64,000 nt of DNA from NCEH01 sp002257205 (lineage in GTDB: Bacteria; Pseudomonadota; Alphaproteobacteria; Rhizobiales; Xanthobacteraceae): the NCBI RefSeq assembly GCF_043195105.1, contig NZ_JBAFWO010000013.1. One strand, given 5' to 3'. A program made the position numbers and the translations under genes. Positions 25,392 to 34,057 of this stretch are shown piece by piece; position 1 is the stretch's first letter; every line of letters begins with the position of its first letter. The notes under the pieces were generated by a model. It had not been told where the DNA came from and made no database searches. It was given only the letters and a program-made list of their open reading frames with translations.

Positions 25392-27905
25392 ATGGCCAAT
25401 CGCCTCACCATGCTTGTCGCCCGGCTCAAGGATGAGATGTCCGGACCCGCCGCAAAGGCTGGCCTGTCGCTCGGTCGCCTCGCGGCGTCCGGAAAGGAAC
25501 TGGATAAGCTCGCCGGGTCGACGGGTGAGGTGAACGACCTGATGCGGGCAATCGCCAAGCTCGAGGGAGAGTCTCGGAAAGGGCAAGGCGCGCTCGGCGG
25601 CATGGGTGAGGAGGCGCGCCGTCTGGCGCGCCGGCTGGCCGAACTGGAAGGCGAAGCCGGCAAGTTCACCAAATTCCGGGAGGCGCAGAAGACTTTCGCT
25701 GCCGCGCGCACCTCGTTTCGCACGGCGCAGGAGGAGGTGCAGCGCCTCGGCCGCGAAATGGCGCAGGCGGAAAAGCCCACGATTGCGTTGCGCAAGGCCT
25801 ATGCCCGCGCGCAGGCGGAAGTCAAGAATGCGGCCAGTGCGTTCGAGCGCCAGCGCGACATTGTGGGAAATGCGGCGCGCGCGCTGCGCGAGGCCGGAAC
25901 GCCCATCAGCAAGGTGACATCCGCCGAGCGGGGGCTGAAGGTCAGTATCGAGGAGGCCAATGGCGCGCTGCGGCGGCAGGCCGATCTTCTCCGGCGCCAG
26001 CCGAACGGCCTTGGCCCCGGCGTGGGCCGGCCCGGTCCCGGCTTTCGGCTCCCCCCAAGCCGCGCGCCCGAGCGGGCCCCGCCGGGAGAAACCGGTTTCG
26101 GCCACGGGGCAATGGCTGCTGCTGGGGTCGGAGGGGCCGTCCTTGCGGGGGTGGGTGCCCCTATTCTCGGTGCAGCTGCGGTCGGTGCTGGTGCGAAGCA
26201 GGCATTCGACACGTCGATTGGCTTTGAGCGTGGCATGGACGATGTGCAGCGCGCGACTGATGTGAGCGCCGAGGATCTGGGTAAACTGGCCAAGGGGCTC
26301 ATGGATCTCGCGCGGGCGACAGGCACTTCGAAAGAAGAATTGGCATCTCTGATGGCGGCGGGTGGATTTGCGGGACGGCCGAAGGGCGAGCTTCCGGCCT
26401 TCACCGAATATGCGGCCAAGGCTTCGCGCGCTTGGGGGGTGAATGCCGGCGACACGGGTCAGGCCCTCGCGGAAATCGGCAATATGTTCGATGCTGATCA
26501 GGCGCGGATCCAGGAGATTGGCGACGCCGTGAATACGGTGGCCGATAATACCGCAGCAAAAGAGAGTGATCTTCTCAGTGTCCTTCGTCGGACTGGCCAG
26601 TTGGGACGGCAGTCGGGCTTAACGCCCGAACAGACACTTGCCTTTGCTGCCGCTCAGAAATCTGTGGGTGTCGGCGATGAGGTGGCATCAAGTACATTTA
26701 ATACATTAATGAATGCAATGGCCTTAGGAGAAGGTTTTCTCAAAGATAGCGCTGACGGCTACAAGGCACTCGGCCTCAATCCGCACAATGTGCAGAAGGA
26801 TTTTGCTTCAAAGCCGTTGGAGACAACACTGATGCTTTTACAGCGGATCAATTCCATTAAAGATCCGATCAAGAAAGCGGAAACTCTCACGAACCTTTTC
26901 GGGAAAGAATATCAGGATAATATTGCAACCCTTTCGAGCCAGTATGAGAATCTGACCAAGATACTCGCCGGCGTAGCGGAAAAGACTCAATATGTCGGGT
27001 CGGTGCAAAAGGGCTTCGACCAGCAGCTGACCAAGGATTTCAGCAAGTACGATCGGGCGTGGCAATCCATCGACGTATTGATGACGCGCGTCGGGGACTA
27101 TCTGAAGGGCGGTGTTGGCGTTGTTTCGCAGGGAATTATTGACACTGTAGAAGGTTATGAGCGACCGCCGGAACCGAATGACGAAGAGCGAGCTCAAGAA
27201 GATGCCGTTCTTGCGCTCCGTGCTGAGCTGCTTGATCGCATAGAGAAGGCCCGGCTGCTCATGCCCCATATGGTTCCTTCGCTGGAGGTGCGGCTCCGCG
27301 ATGTCCAGAAGGACGCCGATGCAATCGAACTGCGGCGGAAAATTCGCAATGGAACGGCGCAAGCCCCCGCCTCTCCTGGGCTTGCCTTTGCCACCAGCAG
27401 CTATCCGGGAAAGCCCCCCGCCTTTGGGGATTATAAACATCCTGAACCACTCGCCGCCGCTCCCGACGTGCTGCCATTATACCCTGCGCCAGGAACACCT
27501 TATTCTTCCGGTCTCCCCGCTGGTGGTGAGGGCGCTTTGGGCGTTCCCGCCCAAGCCTTTGCTCTCCCCCTTACGCAGGTGCCCGCGCGCGCTAATTCCG
27601 CTGTCGGCGCGCCGGCGCCTGCGTTCGCTCCGCCGCCCGCGCCCGCGGCGCCGCAAGTGGATCTCGAATCCCTCAATCTGGCTGGGGAGAAGGCGCGCGA
27701 TGTGGGCGAGATGATGAAGGAATATCTCGGCGTCAGCATCGCCCCCACCGTCGACACGGCGAGCATGATGCAGGCCCTCGATCTTGCGCGGCAGCTCAAT
27801 GCCGAGCTTGCCCGCTCCGGCACGCTTGCGGCGCAGGCCGAGGCCGCTGGGCGCCAGAAGATCAAGGGCTTCAACGTGCGGGGCAGCTTTGCCCCCATCT
27901 ATTGA
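25392..27905 (+). CDS. Tail tape measure protein
   Basis: An 837-residue tape measure. The first 220 residues are helical coiled-coil. A TP901-type core follows (GFERGMDDVQRATDVSAEDLGKLAKGLMDLARATGTSKEELASLMAAGGFAG). A proline/alanine-rich region (residues about 650-760) precedes a helical C-terminus. It sets tail length and probably passes into the cell with the DNA. The middle (about 26500-27300) has lower GC than the rest, a sign of mosaic origin. Confidence 0.92.
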   Translation: MANRLTMLVARLKDEMSGPAAKAGLSLGRLAASGKELDKLAGSTGEVNDLMRAIAKLEGESRKGQGALGGMGEEARRLARRLAELEGEAGKFTKFREAQKTFAAARTSFRTAQEEVQRLGREMAQAEKPTIALRKAYARAQAEVKNAASAFERQRDIVGNAARALREAGTPISKVTSAERGLKVSIEEANGALRRQADLLRRQPNGLGPGVGRPGPGFRLPPSRAPERAPPGETGFGHGAMAAAGVGGAVLAGVGAPILGAAAVGAGAKQAFDTSIGFERGMDDVQRATDVSAEDLGKLAKGLMDLARATGTSKEELASLMAAGGFAGRPKGELPAFTEYAAKASRAWGVNAGDTGQALAEIGNMFDADQARIQEIGDAVNTVADNTAAKESDLLSVLRRTGQLGRQSGLTPEQTLAFAAAQKSVGVGDEVASSTFNTLMNAMALGEGFLKDSADGYKALGLNPHNVQKDFASKPLETTLMLLQRINSIKDPIKKAETLTNLFGKEYQDNIATLSSQYENLTKILAGVAEKTQYVGSVQKGFDQQLTKDFSKYDRAWQSIDVLMTRVGDYLKGGVGVVSQGIIDTVEGYERPPEPNDEERAQEDAVLALRAELLDRIEKARLLMPHMVPSLEVRLRDVQKDADAIELRRKIRNGTAQAPASPGLAFATSSYPGKPPAFGDYKHPEPLAAAPDVLPLYPAPGTPYSSGLPAGGEGALGVPAQAFALPLTQVPARANSAVGAPAPAFAPPPAPAAPQVDLESLNLAGEKARDVGEMMKEYLGVSIAPTVDTASMMQALDLARQLNAELARSGTLAAQAEAAGRQKIKGFNVRGSFAPIY

Positions 27906-27915
27906 GGAGGGGTGA

Positions 27916-28338
27916 GTGGGACCCGTCACGCTCGCCTTGGGGCCATATATTTTCACCGCCATGGGCTTCGGCTACCAGGAAATCGATCGCGAATTGAGCA
28001 CGCCATGGGCCTCCAGCGATGTGGTCGACCGCATGGAGGCCCTGCAATGGATGGGGCCAACCTCCGACGAGGTGAATATTCGCGGCGTGCTCTTTCCGCT
28101 GGAATTCGGCGGCATGGGGACGCTCGATGGTCTCCGGTCGGCCGCGCTCTCCGGCCAGTCGCTCATGTTCGCCTCGCTGGCCGGGCGCATTTACGGCCGC
28201 CATGCCCTGGTTGGGGTAGGGGAGGAGCGATCCCACCACATCGCCGCCGGCACGCCCGGCCGGCTCGGCTATCGCCTGCAACTGCGTCGCCACGATGCGT
28301 CCGGCATTTCAGCCGGCGTCAGCATCCGCCTGTTCTGA
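27916..28338 (+). CDS. Tail protein U
   Basis: A 140-residue P2 gpU-like protein with the early FGYQEIDRELSTPWASSDVVDRMEALQWMGP and later VLFPLEFGGMGTLDGLR that mark the family. It is involved in tail completion and contacts the distal tail. GTG start with a GAGGAGGGGT ribosome site; 10 bp after the tape measure. Confidence 0.9.
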   Translation: MGPVTLALGPYIFTAMGFGYQEIDRELSTPWASSDVVDRMEALQWMGPTSDEVNIRGVLFPLEFGGMGTLDGLRSAALSGQSLMFASLAGRIYGRHALVGVGEERSHHIAAGTPGRLGYRLQLRRHDASGISAGVSIRLF

Positions 28339-28363
28339 AAAGTCCAATCAAGCCGGAGGCTCC

Positions 28364-28573
28364 ATGTCCACGCGCTATCGCACGCAGCAGGGCGACATGC
28401 TCGATCTCATCTGCCTGCGCCGCTACGGGCGGCATGCGGGCACGGTGGAGGCGGTGCTTGCGGCCAATCCCGGCCTCGCCTGGCTTGGGCCGGTGTTTGC
28501 CGCCGGCGTCGACATCCTGCTGCCCGACCTGCCGCAGGTGAGATCCGCGCCCGGCGTAACGCTGTGGTCCTGA
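28364..28573 (+). CDS. Tail protein X (LysM-like)
   Basis: A 69-residue P2 gpX-like protein of LysM type: YRTQQGDMLDLICLRRYGRHAGTVEAVLAANPGLAWLGPVFAAGVDILLPDLP. It probably binds peptidoglycan at the tail. ATG 28364 follows GGAGGCTCC. It sits between U and D as in P2. Confidence 0.92.
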   Translation: MSTRYRTQQGDMLDLICLRRYGRHAGTVEAVLAANPGLAWLGPVFAAGVDILLPDLPQVRSAPGVTLWS

Positions 28574-28577
28574 CGCC

Positions 28578-29573
28578 ATGAACCCAATGGCATCGCTGAG
28601 CGTGGACGGCACGCCGGTCACCGGCGCGTTCTGGGCCTCGCTGATCGAGCTTTCCATCACCGACCACGCCGGGGATGAGGCGGACGAAATCCAGACCCAT
28701 CTGCACGATGACCCGTTTTTCGCCATCCCGCGCCGCGGCGCCGTGCTGAAAGCGGCGCTCGGTTATCGCGAAACCGGCCTGATCGACAAGGGGACCTACA
28801 CCGCCGACGAGATCGAGCTCGAGTGCCTGCCTTATTCCATGCACATCCGCGGCCGCGCGGCCGACATGCGCGAGGATCTGAAAACAGATCGCGAACGGCA
28901 CTGGGACAATAAGAGCCTCAAGGAGATCGTCGAGGAGGTCGCGGGGGCCCACGGGCTGAAGGCGCAGGTGGCGGAGAGCCTGGGCGCGATCCGCCTGCCG
29001 TGGCTTGGCCAACAAGACGAGAGCGACCTCAACCTGCTGCACCGCCTGGCGCGGCGCTATGGCGGGCTGTTCGCGGTCAAGGACGGCAATCTCGTGATTG
29101 CCGAGCGGGGCAAGGGGGAATCCACCTCCGGCGCCGCCCTGGCACCCCTGGTGATCACCCGCAACATGATCGTGCGCGGCTCCTGCCGCGTGCGCTTTTC
29201 CGATCGCGAGCGGCACAAGAAGGTGGTCGCCTATACCGACGACAAGGGTCGCCAGCACCGCAAGGAGGTGGAGGTCGAGAGCGATGCCGGCGCCGCCGCC
29301 ATCCTGCGCATTCCGACCCCGTTCGGCACCGAGGATGAGGCCAAGCGCGCCGCCAAGGCGAAATCAAAAGAACTGGAAGATGGCGCGGCGACGCTGAGCT
29401 TCACCATTGAGGGAAACCCCAGCGTCATTGCCGGCGCGCCGCTGCGCCTCGCGGGCGTGCGCCCGGGCGTCGACGAGATCGATTGGACCATCGAGACCGC
29501 GACGGACCGGTTCCGCAAGGACCGATACATCACCGAGATCGAGGCGAAGCGCGCGGCGCCCGCCGAAGGCTGA
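28578..29573 (+). CDS. Late control/baseplate hub protein D
   Basis: A 331-residue P2 gpD-like protein, the hub that joins tube and spike, historically called late control protein. Recognisable parts are SLIELSITDHAGDEADEIQTHLHD, SLKEIVEEVAGAHGLKAQVAE and LPWLGQQDESDLNLLHRLARRYGGLFAVKDGNLVIAERG. It starts 4 bp after the X stop. Confidence 0.92.
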   Translation: MNPMASLSVDGTPVTGAFWASLIELSITDHAGDEADEIQTHLHDDPFFAIPRRGAVLKAALGYRETGLIDKGTYTADEIELECLPYSMHIRGRAADMREDLKTDRERHWDNKSLKEIVEEVAGAHGLKAQVAESLGAIRLPWLGQQDESDLNLLHRLARRYGGLFAVKDGNLVIAERGKGESTSGAALAPLVITRNMIVRGSCRVRFSDRERHKKVVAYTDDKGRQHRKEVEVESDAGAAAILRIPTPFGTEDEAKRAAKAKSKELEDGAATLSFTIEGNPSVIAGAPLRLAGVRPGVDEIDWTIETATDRFRKDRYITEIEAKRAAPAEG

Positions 29574-29598
29574 GCCGCCCACGTTCCAAGAGGCAGAG

Positions 29599-29970
29599 AT
29601 GGCAGACTTTCCTCAATACCGGGACCTCCCGGTATGGAGCGGCGATGCATTGCGCGTGCCGCTGGCTTTTACCGTTCTGGACGGGGCGGGCGCCCGCCAG
29701 CCTTTGGATCTTACCGGCGCGCAGGTGACCTTTTCGGTCGAGTGGGCCGATGGGGGCTTGAGCAAGTCCTGGCCCGGGGACGGCGGCATCCTTGTTCCGG
29801 ATCCGGCTGCGGGCGCGCTCGTGCTCACCGCCACCCCGGAAGAGACCCTCGCGCTGCCGATCGGCGCACGCGCCCGTTTTTCGCTCGCCCGGACCATCGC
29901 CGGGGCGCCGGACACGCTGCTCTACGGGCGGCTCATCGTGAGCAAGTGGGGAAATCATGGCATCGGTTGA
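29599..29970 (+). CDS. Phage structural protein, possible upper-baseplate type
   Basis: A 123-residue protein with a single beta-rich domain (RVPLAFTVLDGAGARQPLDLTGAQVTFSVEWADGG ... LVLTATPEETLALPIGARARFSLART). The layout resembles the N-terminal domain of BppU-type baseplate proteins that seat a receptor-binding protein. It overlaps the next gene by 14 bp. Assignment is by fold impression only. Confidence 0.6.
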   Translation: MADFPQYRDLPVWSGDALRVPLAFTVLDGAGARQPLDLTGAQVTFSVEWADGGLSKSWPGDGGILVPDPAAGALVLTATPEETLALPIGARARFSLARTIAGAPDTLLYGRLIVSKWGNHGIG

Positions 29971-30451
29971 GGTTTTTCTCCCCGTCATCCAGGGGCCGCC
30001 GCCGTTTGTCCATCGCGGTGCGTGGCAACCGGGGGCTTATCTCGCTCGGGATTCGGTGGGGCATCTCGGGTCGACCTGGTTCGCGGAGCGCGACACGGTG
30101 GAGGCACCAGGGCCTGGGGCCGCCGATTGGTCGATCCTGCTCGATGGTGCCGCCGCGCAGGCAGACCGGGTCGCGGCGGCAGCCGCGGCAGCGCTCTCTC
30201 AGTCTGCGGCGGCGAGCGCAGCGTCCGCGGCCTCGACGAGCGCCACGAATGCAACCGTAGCGCTCCAGGCCGAGACTGGCGCCATGGGCGCGCGGGGCGC
30301 CTCCGAGACCGCACGCGATGAGGCACAGGACGCTGTCGCGCCGGTGCTGCCGATCGTCACGCGCATCCACCAGACGACGGCCGACCGGACCAACGTCACG
30401 GCGGACATGATCATCAACCCGGCCCTGCTGCTCACCATCGACGCGGCCTGA
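29957..30451 (+). CDS. Fibre-like protein with alanine/serine-rich stalk
   Basis: A 164-residue protein. The first 65 residues form a small domain (FVHRGAWQPGAYLARDSVGHLGSTWFA) resembling carbohydrate-binding or head-fibre modules. A low-complexity A/S/T stretch (AAAAAAALSQSAAASAASAAS) that could trimerise as a stalk follows, then a short C-terminal end (TNVTADMIINPALLLTIDAA). It lies between a baseplate-like gene and the spike gene. Confidence 0.6.
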   Translation: MASVEVFLPVIQGPPPFVHRGAWQPGAYLARDSVGHLGSTWFAERDTVEAPGPGAADWSILLDGAAAQADRVAAAAAAALSQSAAASAASAASTSATNATVALQAETGAMGARGASETARDEAQDAVAPVLPIVTRIHQTTADRTNVTADMIINPALLLTIDAA

Positions 30452-30498
30452 CATCCCTTATTGCCGGCGCGCTGCCATCCCTCCGGAGCGTCACCACC

Positions 30499-31923
30499 AT
30501 GAGCATTCAGACCATCAATACCGGCTCCGCCGCCAACGACGGCACGGGCGACAGCCTGCGGTCGGCATTTGGCAAGGCCAACAGCAATTTTGATTATCTT
30601 ACCGGCCGCATGGCCGGCCTACCGCTCCAGCCTCCGCTGCCGTACGGCGCGCGGATCGCTGGCGTCGGATCGAGCAGCATGGAGGCCAATGCCGGCGCGC
30701 TGTCGGCAATCCTGATGGTCACGTCCGCCGGTGGCTTTGTCACCCGCGCGCGGCTCCTGGACCCGCGATTTGAATTCGACTGCTGGTACGACGCCACAAA
30801 ACCCAACAACATCGGCGGCGCCAACAAGGGCGTCGGGGGCACGACATACGCCGCTCAGGTGACGCAGATCGAAGCGGCGCTCTCCGAGGATTATGCCGCG
30901 ATCGTGCTCTATACCGGCCCCAATGAGCTGGTCAGCCTGACGCCGCAGGTCGCATTTGCCGGCATTCGGGACAATGTGCAGCGGGTGCTCGACGGCGGCG
31001 CCATACCGATCCTCTGCACGCCCAATGCGCGCGGGACCAGCGGCGCGAACGCGCTGGCGGCGAACAGCGTCGATCGGCGCAAAAAGATGAGCCTGGACGA
31101 CAAGCTACGGGATTTTGCCGCGCAGACGAGCGGCGTGTATCTCGCCGATCTGGCGACCGCATTCGCGGATCCCATGTCGGCTATGCAAGAGGCGCTCGCC
31201 GACACCACACTGGACGGGCTGCACGCTCTGCCGCTGGGGGTGACGGCCGACAGCCTCGTGTTTTTGGATACCATCCGCCGTGTCGTGCAGCCCCGGCCGG
31301 ATGCGGATTTCGCCGGAACGAACCTATACCAAAATGGCAACCTGACCGGGACCGGCGGCAACAACGGTGTCGCCACGACGCTCAGCGGCACGCTGCCGAG
31401 CTATATCCGCGTCGGGTGCAGTGGCGGCACGCCCGCGTCGAGCGCGGTCGCGTCAACGATCACCGATCCGGGCGGCAAAGCCGGGGTACGGGTGCTCATC
31501 ACGGCATCTGATGAGACGCCTGTGACGTGGTGGCCGCTGTTTTCCGACACCTCAGGGTCAGGCAATTCCAGCATTGCGGCGTCCGCCTATGACGGGCAGT
31601 GGGTGCGCGCCGAGGCGCTGGTCTGGCTCTATACAGGTGGTGAGCTACTGCGCGGCTGGTCGCTGCAAGTCGAGTCCCGCACATCAAGCACGGGGGCCGC
31701 AACGTCTGCGGTGAGCTCCAACTATGTGGCGGACCTCACGACACCCATCGGAGATGTCCGGCTCAATGGGCACCCCTATTATTTCCGGACACCTCCATTC
31801 CAGATCCCGGCCGGCACGACGCACCTCAATTTCAAACACATCTGTTCCCACGTCGGTACGGGCTCGATCCTCTATGAGGTGAGCCGGCCCACTCTGTATG
31901 TGGTGGACGATCCTCGGGTCTGA
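30499..31923 (+). CDS. Tail spike with SGNH-hydrolase-like domain
   Basis: A 474-residue protein. The N-terminal 40 residues (IQTINTGSAANDGTGDSLRSAFGKANSNFDYL) are a common phage tail/virion attachment motif. Residues about 52-260 resemble an SGNH esterase: a serine block GVGSSSMEAN, a block III-like TGPNE, and DGLHALPLG with the Asp-His pair. The C-terminal 200 residues are beta-rich, probably a carbohydrate-binding jelly roll. A role in deacetylating or recognising surface polysaccharide is inferred. The usual GDS is replaced by GSS. Confidence 0.7.
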   Translation: MSIQTINTGSAANDGTGDSLRSAFGKANSNFDYLTGRMAGLPLQPPLPYGARIAGVGSSSMEANAGALSAILMVTSAGGFVTRARLLDPRFEFDCWYDATKPNNIGGANKGVGGTTYAAQVTQIEAALSEDYAAIVLYTGPNELVSLTPQVAFAGIRDNVQRVLDGGAIPILCTPNARGTSGANALAANSVDRRKKMSLDDKLRDFAAQTSGVYLADLATAFADPMSAMQEALADTTLDGLHALPLGVTADSLVFLDTIRRVVQPRPDADFAGTNLYQNGNLTGTGGNNGVATTLSGTLPSYIRVGCSGGTPASSAVASTITDPGGKAGVRVLITASDETPVTWWPLFSDTSGSGNSSIAASAYDGQWVRAEALVWLYTGGELLRGWSLQVESRTSSTGAATSAVSSNYVADLTTPIGDVRLNGHPYYFRTPPFQIPAGTTHLNFKHICSHVGTGSILYEVSRPTLYVVDDPRV

Positions 31924-31947
31924 CCTCCGAAAATATCCCGCCCGTCC

Positions 31948-31971
31948 GCCGCCCGCTGAGGCGGCTTTTTT
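31948..31971 (+). terminator. Rho-independent terminator before the lysis genes
   Basis: GCCGCC-CGCTGA-GGCGGC followed by six T. It separates the spike gene from the lysis cassette. Confidence 0.85.
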
Positions 31972-32000
31972 GTGTTCATTCCACATCATCGGAGATGACT

Positions 32001-32699
32001 ATGCCGACCTTCAGCGCCCTGAAGGGCGAATATGCACGCCTATGGTTGAGCATGACCATTCGGCCGGAAAAACGCGCGGCGGCCGATTCCGTGGCCCGAA
32101 AGATCCTCGCCGGCAAGGACCGCTATGCAGCGGTCGAGGCGGCGACGGGCGTGCCTTGGAAGGTGGTCGGCGTCATCCACGCCATGGAATGTGGGCTGTC
32201 CTTCAAGGGGCATCTTCACAACGGCGACCCGCTGACCGCGCGCACCAAGCAAGTGCCGAAGGGTCGGCCTACGGCGGGCAGCCCTCCCTTCTCGTGGGAA
32301 GAAAGCGCAATCGACGCCATGCGCTACGACGGTCTCGACAAGGTCGACGACTGGAGCCCAGAAAGCATCGCCTTTGAGCTCGAAGGGTACAACGGATGGG
32401 GATATCGCAACTATCACCCGACCGTGCTGTCGCCGTACCTCTGGAGCTATTCCACCCACTACACCAAGGGCAAGTACGTCACCGATGGTCACTGGGATGC
32501 GAGCGCGGTTTCGGGGCAGTGCGGCGCCATGGTGCTGCTGGCCCGCCTGGACGCGCTTGCCGCCGCGCCGCCGGCTCCGCCCAAGATGGATACGACCACC
32601 AAGACCGTCGTCGCGACCGCGGCTGTGAGCGGCACCGTCGCCGCCGTCCACTGGTGGGATTCCATCGCCTCGTTCTTCACCAATCTCATTGGGGGCTGA
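32001..32699 (+). CDS. Endolysin (COG5526-type lysozyme family) with C-terminal membrane segment
   Basis: A 232-residue peptidoglycan hydrolase. The catalytic region contains VGVIHAMECGLSFKGHLHNGDPLTARTKQVPKGRP and ELEGYNGWGYRNYHPTVLSPYLWS, typical of the COG5526 lysozyme family. The glutamate in HAMECG is the likely catalytic residue. After a short linker the last 35 residues (TVVATAAVSGTVAAVHWWDSIASFFTNLIGG) are hydrophobic and could anchor it to the membrane. ATG 32001 has GGAG six bases upstream; ATG 31995 is less likely. Confidence 0.85.
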   Translation: MPTFSALKGEYARLWLSMTIRPEKRAAADSVARKILAGKDRYAAVEAATGVPWKVVGVIHAMECGLSFKGHLHNGDPLTARTKQVPKGRPTAGSPPFSWEESAIDAMRYDGLDKVDDWSPESIAFELEGYNGWGYRNYHPTVLSPYLWSYSTHYTKGKYVTDGHWDASAVSGQCGAMVLLARLDALAAAPPAPPKMDTTTKTVVATAAVSGTVAAVHWWDSIASFFTNLIGG

Positions 32700-32701
32700 T
32701 C

Positions 32702-32980
32702 ATGCACATCCTGCTTGCGCTTTCCTTGGTCTGCGTCGCGTTCGCGGCAGCATGGTTCCTCGCCCCGCGGGGCTGGCGGACGTTCGCCTTCAACGTGCTC
32801 AACGCCCTGGCCTGCCTGCCGCCGATCATTGCTGCCGTGTTCGACAGCGTGTCCGGTTTCGACTGGACGCAGCTCATGGACAAGACCTCCGCGGCGACCG
32901 TGACGCTGGCGGTGACAATCGGCAATGTGGTGTTCCGGGCGGTGACCACCACGCCCCCCGGCCGGCGGGACCGGCCGTGA
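32702..32980 (+). CDS. Small membrane protein, possible holin
   Basis: A 92-residue protein with an N-terminal membrane segment (ILLALSLVCVAFAAAWFLAP), further hydrophobic stretches (AFNVLNALACLPPIIAAVF and TVTLAVTIGNVVFRAV) and a charged C-terminus. It starts 2 bp after the endolysin stop and its stop overlaps the next start (GTGA). Size and location fit a holin or antiholin, but the family is not recognised. Confidence 0.65.
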   Translation: MHILLALSLVCVAFAAAWFLAPRGWRTFAFNVLNALACLPPIIAAVFDSVSGFDWTQLMDKTSAATVTLAVTIGNVVFRAVTTTPPGRRDRP

Positions 32981-33279
32981 GGGTGCGCGCGATCCTTGTC
33001 GAGGATATCGACGCACCTGACGCGCCACCGGGCGCTTTCGAGTTCTTCGCCGCTGCCGATCGTCCGACGGCGGGGATGCTTTATGTGTGCCCCTGCGGAT
33101 GTGGCCGGCACGGCGCGCTCCCGTTCCGGCCAGATCCATCACCCTCATGGGAGTGGGATGGGAATCGGGATAGTCCGACCCTCACCCCAAGTGTGCATCA
33201 TGTCCTCCGGCTGACCGCCGGCGGAACAGGCACGCACTGGCATGGATTCCTGACCGCAGGGGAGTGGATCTCATGCTGA
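32977..33279 (+). CDS. DUF6527 family protein
   Basis: A 100-residue protein with CPCGCGR, WEWDGNRDSPTLTPSV and a terminal WHGFLTAGEW..C: the DUF6527 pattern, with cysteines that probably bind zinc. The function is unknown; family members also occur in ubiquitin-like conjugation operons and in other phages. It begins with GTG overlapping the previous stop by 4 bp and overlaps the next start by 7 bp, so it is embedded in the lysis cassette. Confidence 0.75.
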   Translation: MRVRAILVEDIDAPDAPPGAFEFFAAADRPTAGMLYVCPCGCGRHGALPFRPDPSPSWEWDGNRDSPTLTPSVHHVLRLTAGGTGTHWHGFLTAGEWISC

Positions 33280-33698
33280 CGACGCTCTTCACCACCCTCC
33301 TGTCGTGGCTCGGCGGCGGTGTCGTGGACAAGATCCTCGATGCCCTGAACAAGCGTGTCGATGCGCAAACCGAGGACCAGCGCATCCGGTCCCAGGTCAC
33401 CATCGAGGCGATCAAGTCCGAGGTGGCGGCGCAGCAGGCCGGGCGCGACTTGATCATCGCCGAGCAGGGGCGATGGTATTCCGCCCTGCCCAGGCCGCTG
33501 TTCGCCGGCATTTTCATCCTGTACGTCGGCAAGGTTGTGGTGTGGGACAAGGTGCTTGCCCTCGGCACGACCGATCCGCTGAGCCCGGAGATGACCAACC
33601 TCATGGGAATCATCGTCGGCGCCTATTTCGGCGGCCGAACCATCGAGAAAATCGCGAGCACCTGGGCATCCACTCGGGCGTCGAGAGGTGGTCAGTGA
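33273..33698 (+). CDS. Holin-like membrane protein (3TM type)
   Basis: A 141-residue protein with an N-terminal hydrophobic segment (TLFTTLLSWLGGGVVDKIL), a charged helix (residues about 25-65), and two C-terminal membrane segments (PLFAGIFILYVGKVVVWDKVLAL and MGIIVGAYFGGRTIEKIAS). It resembles Holin_3TMs proteins of proteobacterial phages. ATG 33273 has a GGGGAG site; its first codons overlap the DUF6527 stop. Confidence 0.75.
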   Translation: MLTTLFTTLLSWLGGGVVDKILDALNKRVDAQTEDQRIRSQVTIEAIKSEVAAQQAGRDLIIAEQGRWYSALPRPLFAGIFILYVGKVVVWDKVLALGTTDPLSPEMTNLMGIIVGAYFGGRTIEKIASTWASTRASRGGQ

Positions 33699-34051
33699 TG
33701 GCGGACCTTCCCCCCGATCCCCTGGCGACCATCCTGGGCGTCAAGGTGACCCACATCGTCGCCGGCGCCGCCGGCGGCATCGTCCGGTCGCTGTCCCGGC
33801 CCGGCGGGACCTGGCCGCGCCACGTCGGCACCGCCATCGTCGGCACCTTCGTGGCTGGCTATGGCACGCCGGTCGGCGCGGTCCTCGCGTCGCGATATAT
33901 GGCGGCGCCGGACATTCCGTCGACCTCGGTGGAGGGGATGGTGGGGTTCATTCTCGGGCTGATCGGCATGAGCCTGTGCGAAGCGCTGCTGCGCTGGGCC
34001 CGCGCCTGGCGCGACGGCCCGCCGCCGCCGATCCCGCCGCTGCGAGGGTAG
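33698..34051 (+). CDS. Phage membrane protein in lysis cassette
   Basis: A 117-residue protein with glycine-rich hydrophobic segments (VTHIVAGAAGGIVRSLS, HVGTAIVGTFVAGYGTPVGAVLAS and VEGMVGFILGLIGMSLCEALL). Its start overlaps the preceding stop by one base. The family is seen in alphaproteobacterial phages next to endolysins. It may be a holin or spanin-like partner; function not established. Confidence 0.65.
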   Translation: MADLPPDPLATILGVKVTHIVAGAAGGIVRSLSRPGGTWPRHVGTAIVGTFVAGYGTPVGAVLASRYMAAPDIPSTSVEGMVGFILGLIGMSLCEALLRWARAWRDGPPPPIPPLRG

Positions 34052-34057
34052 GTCACC

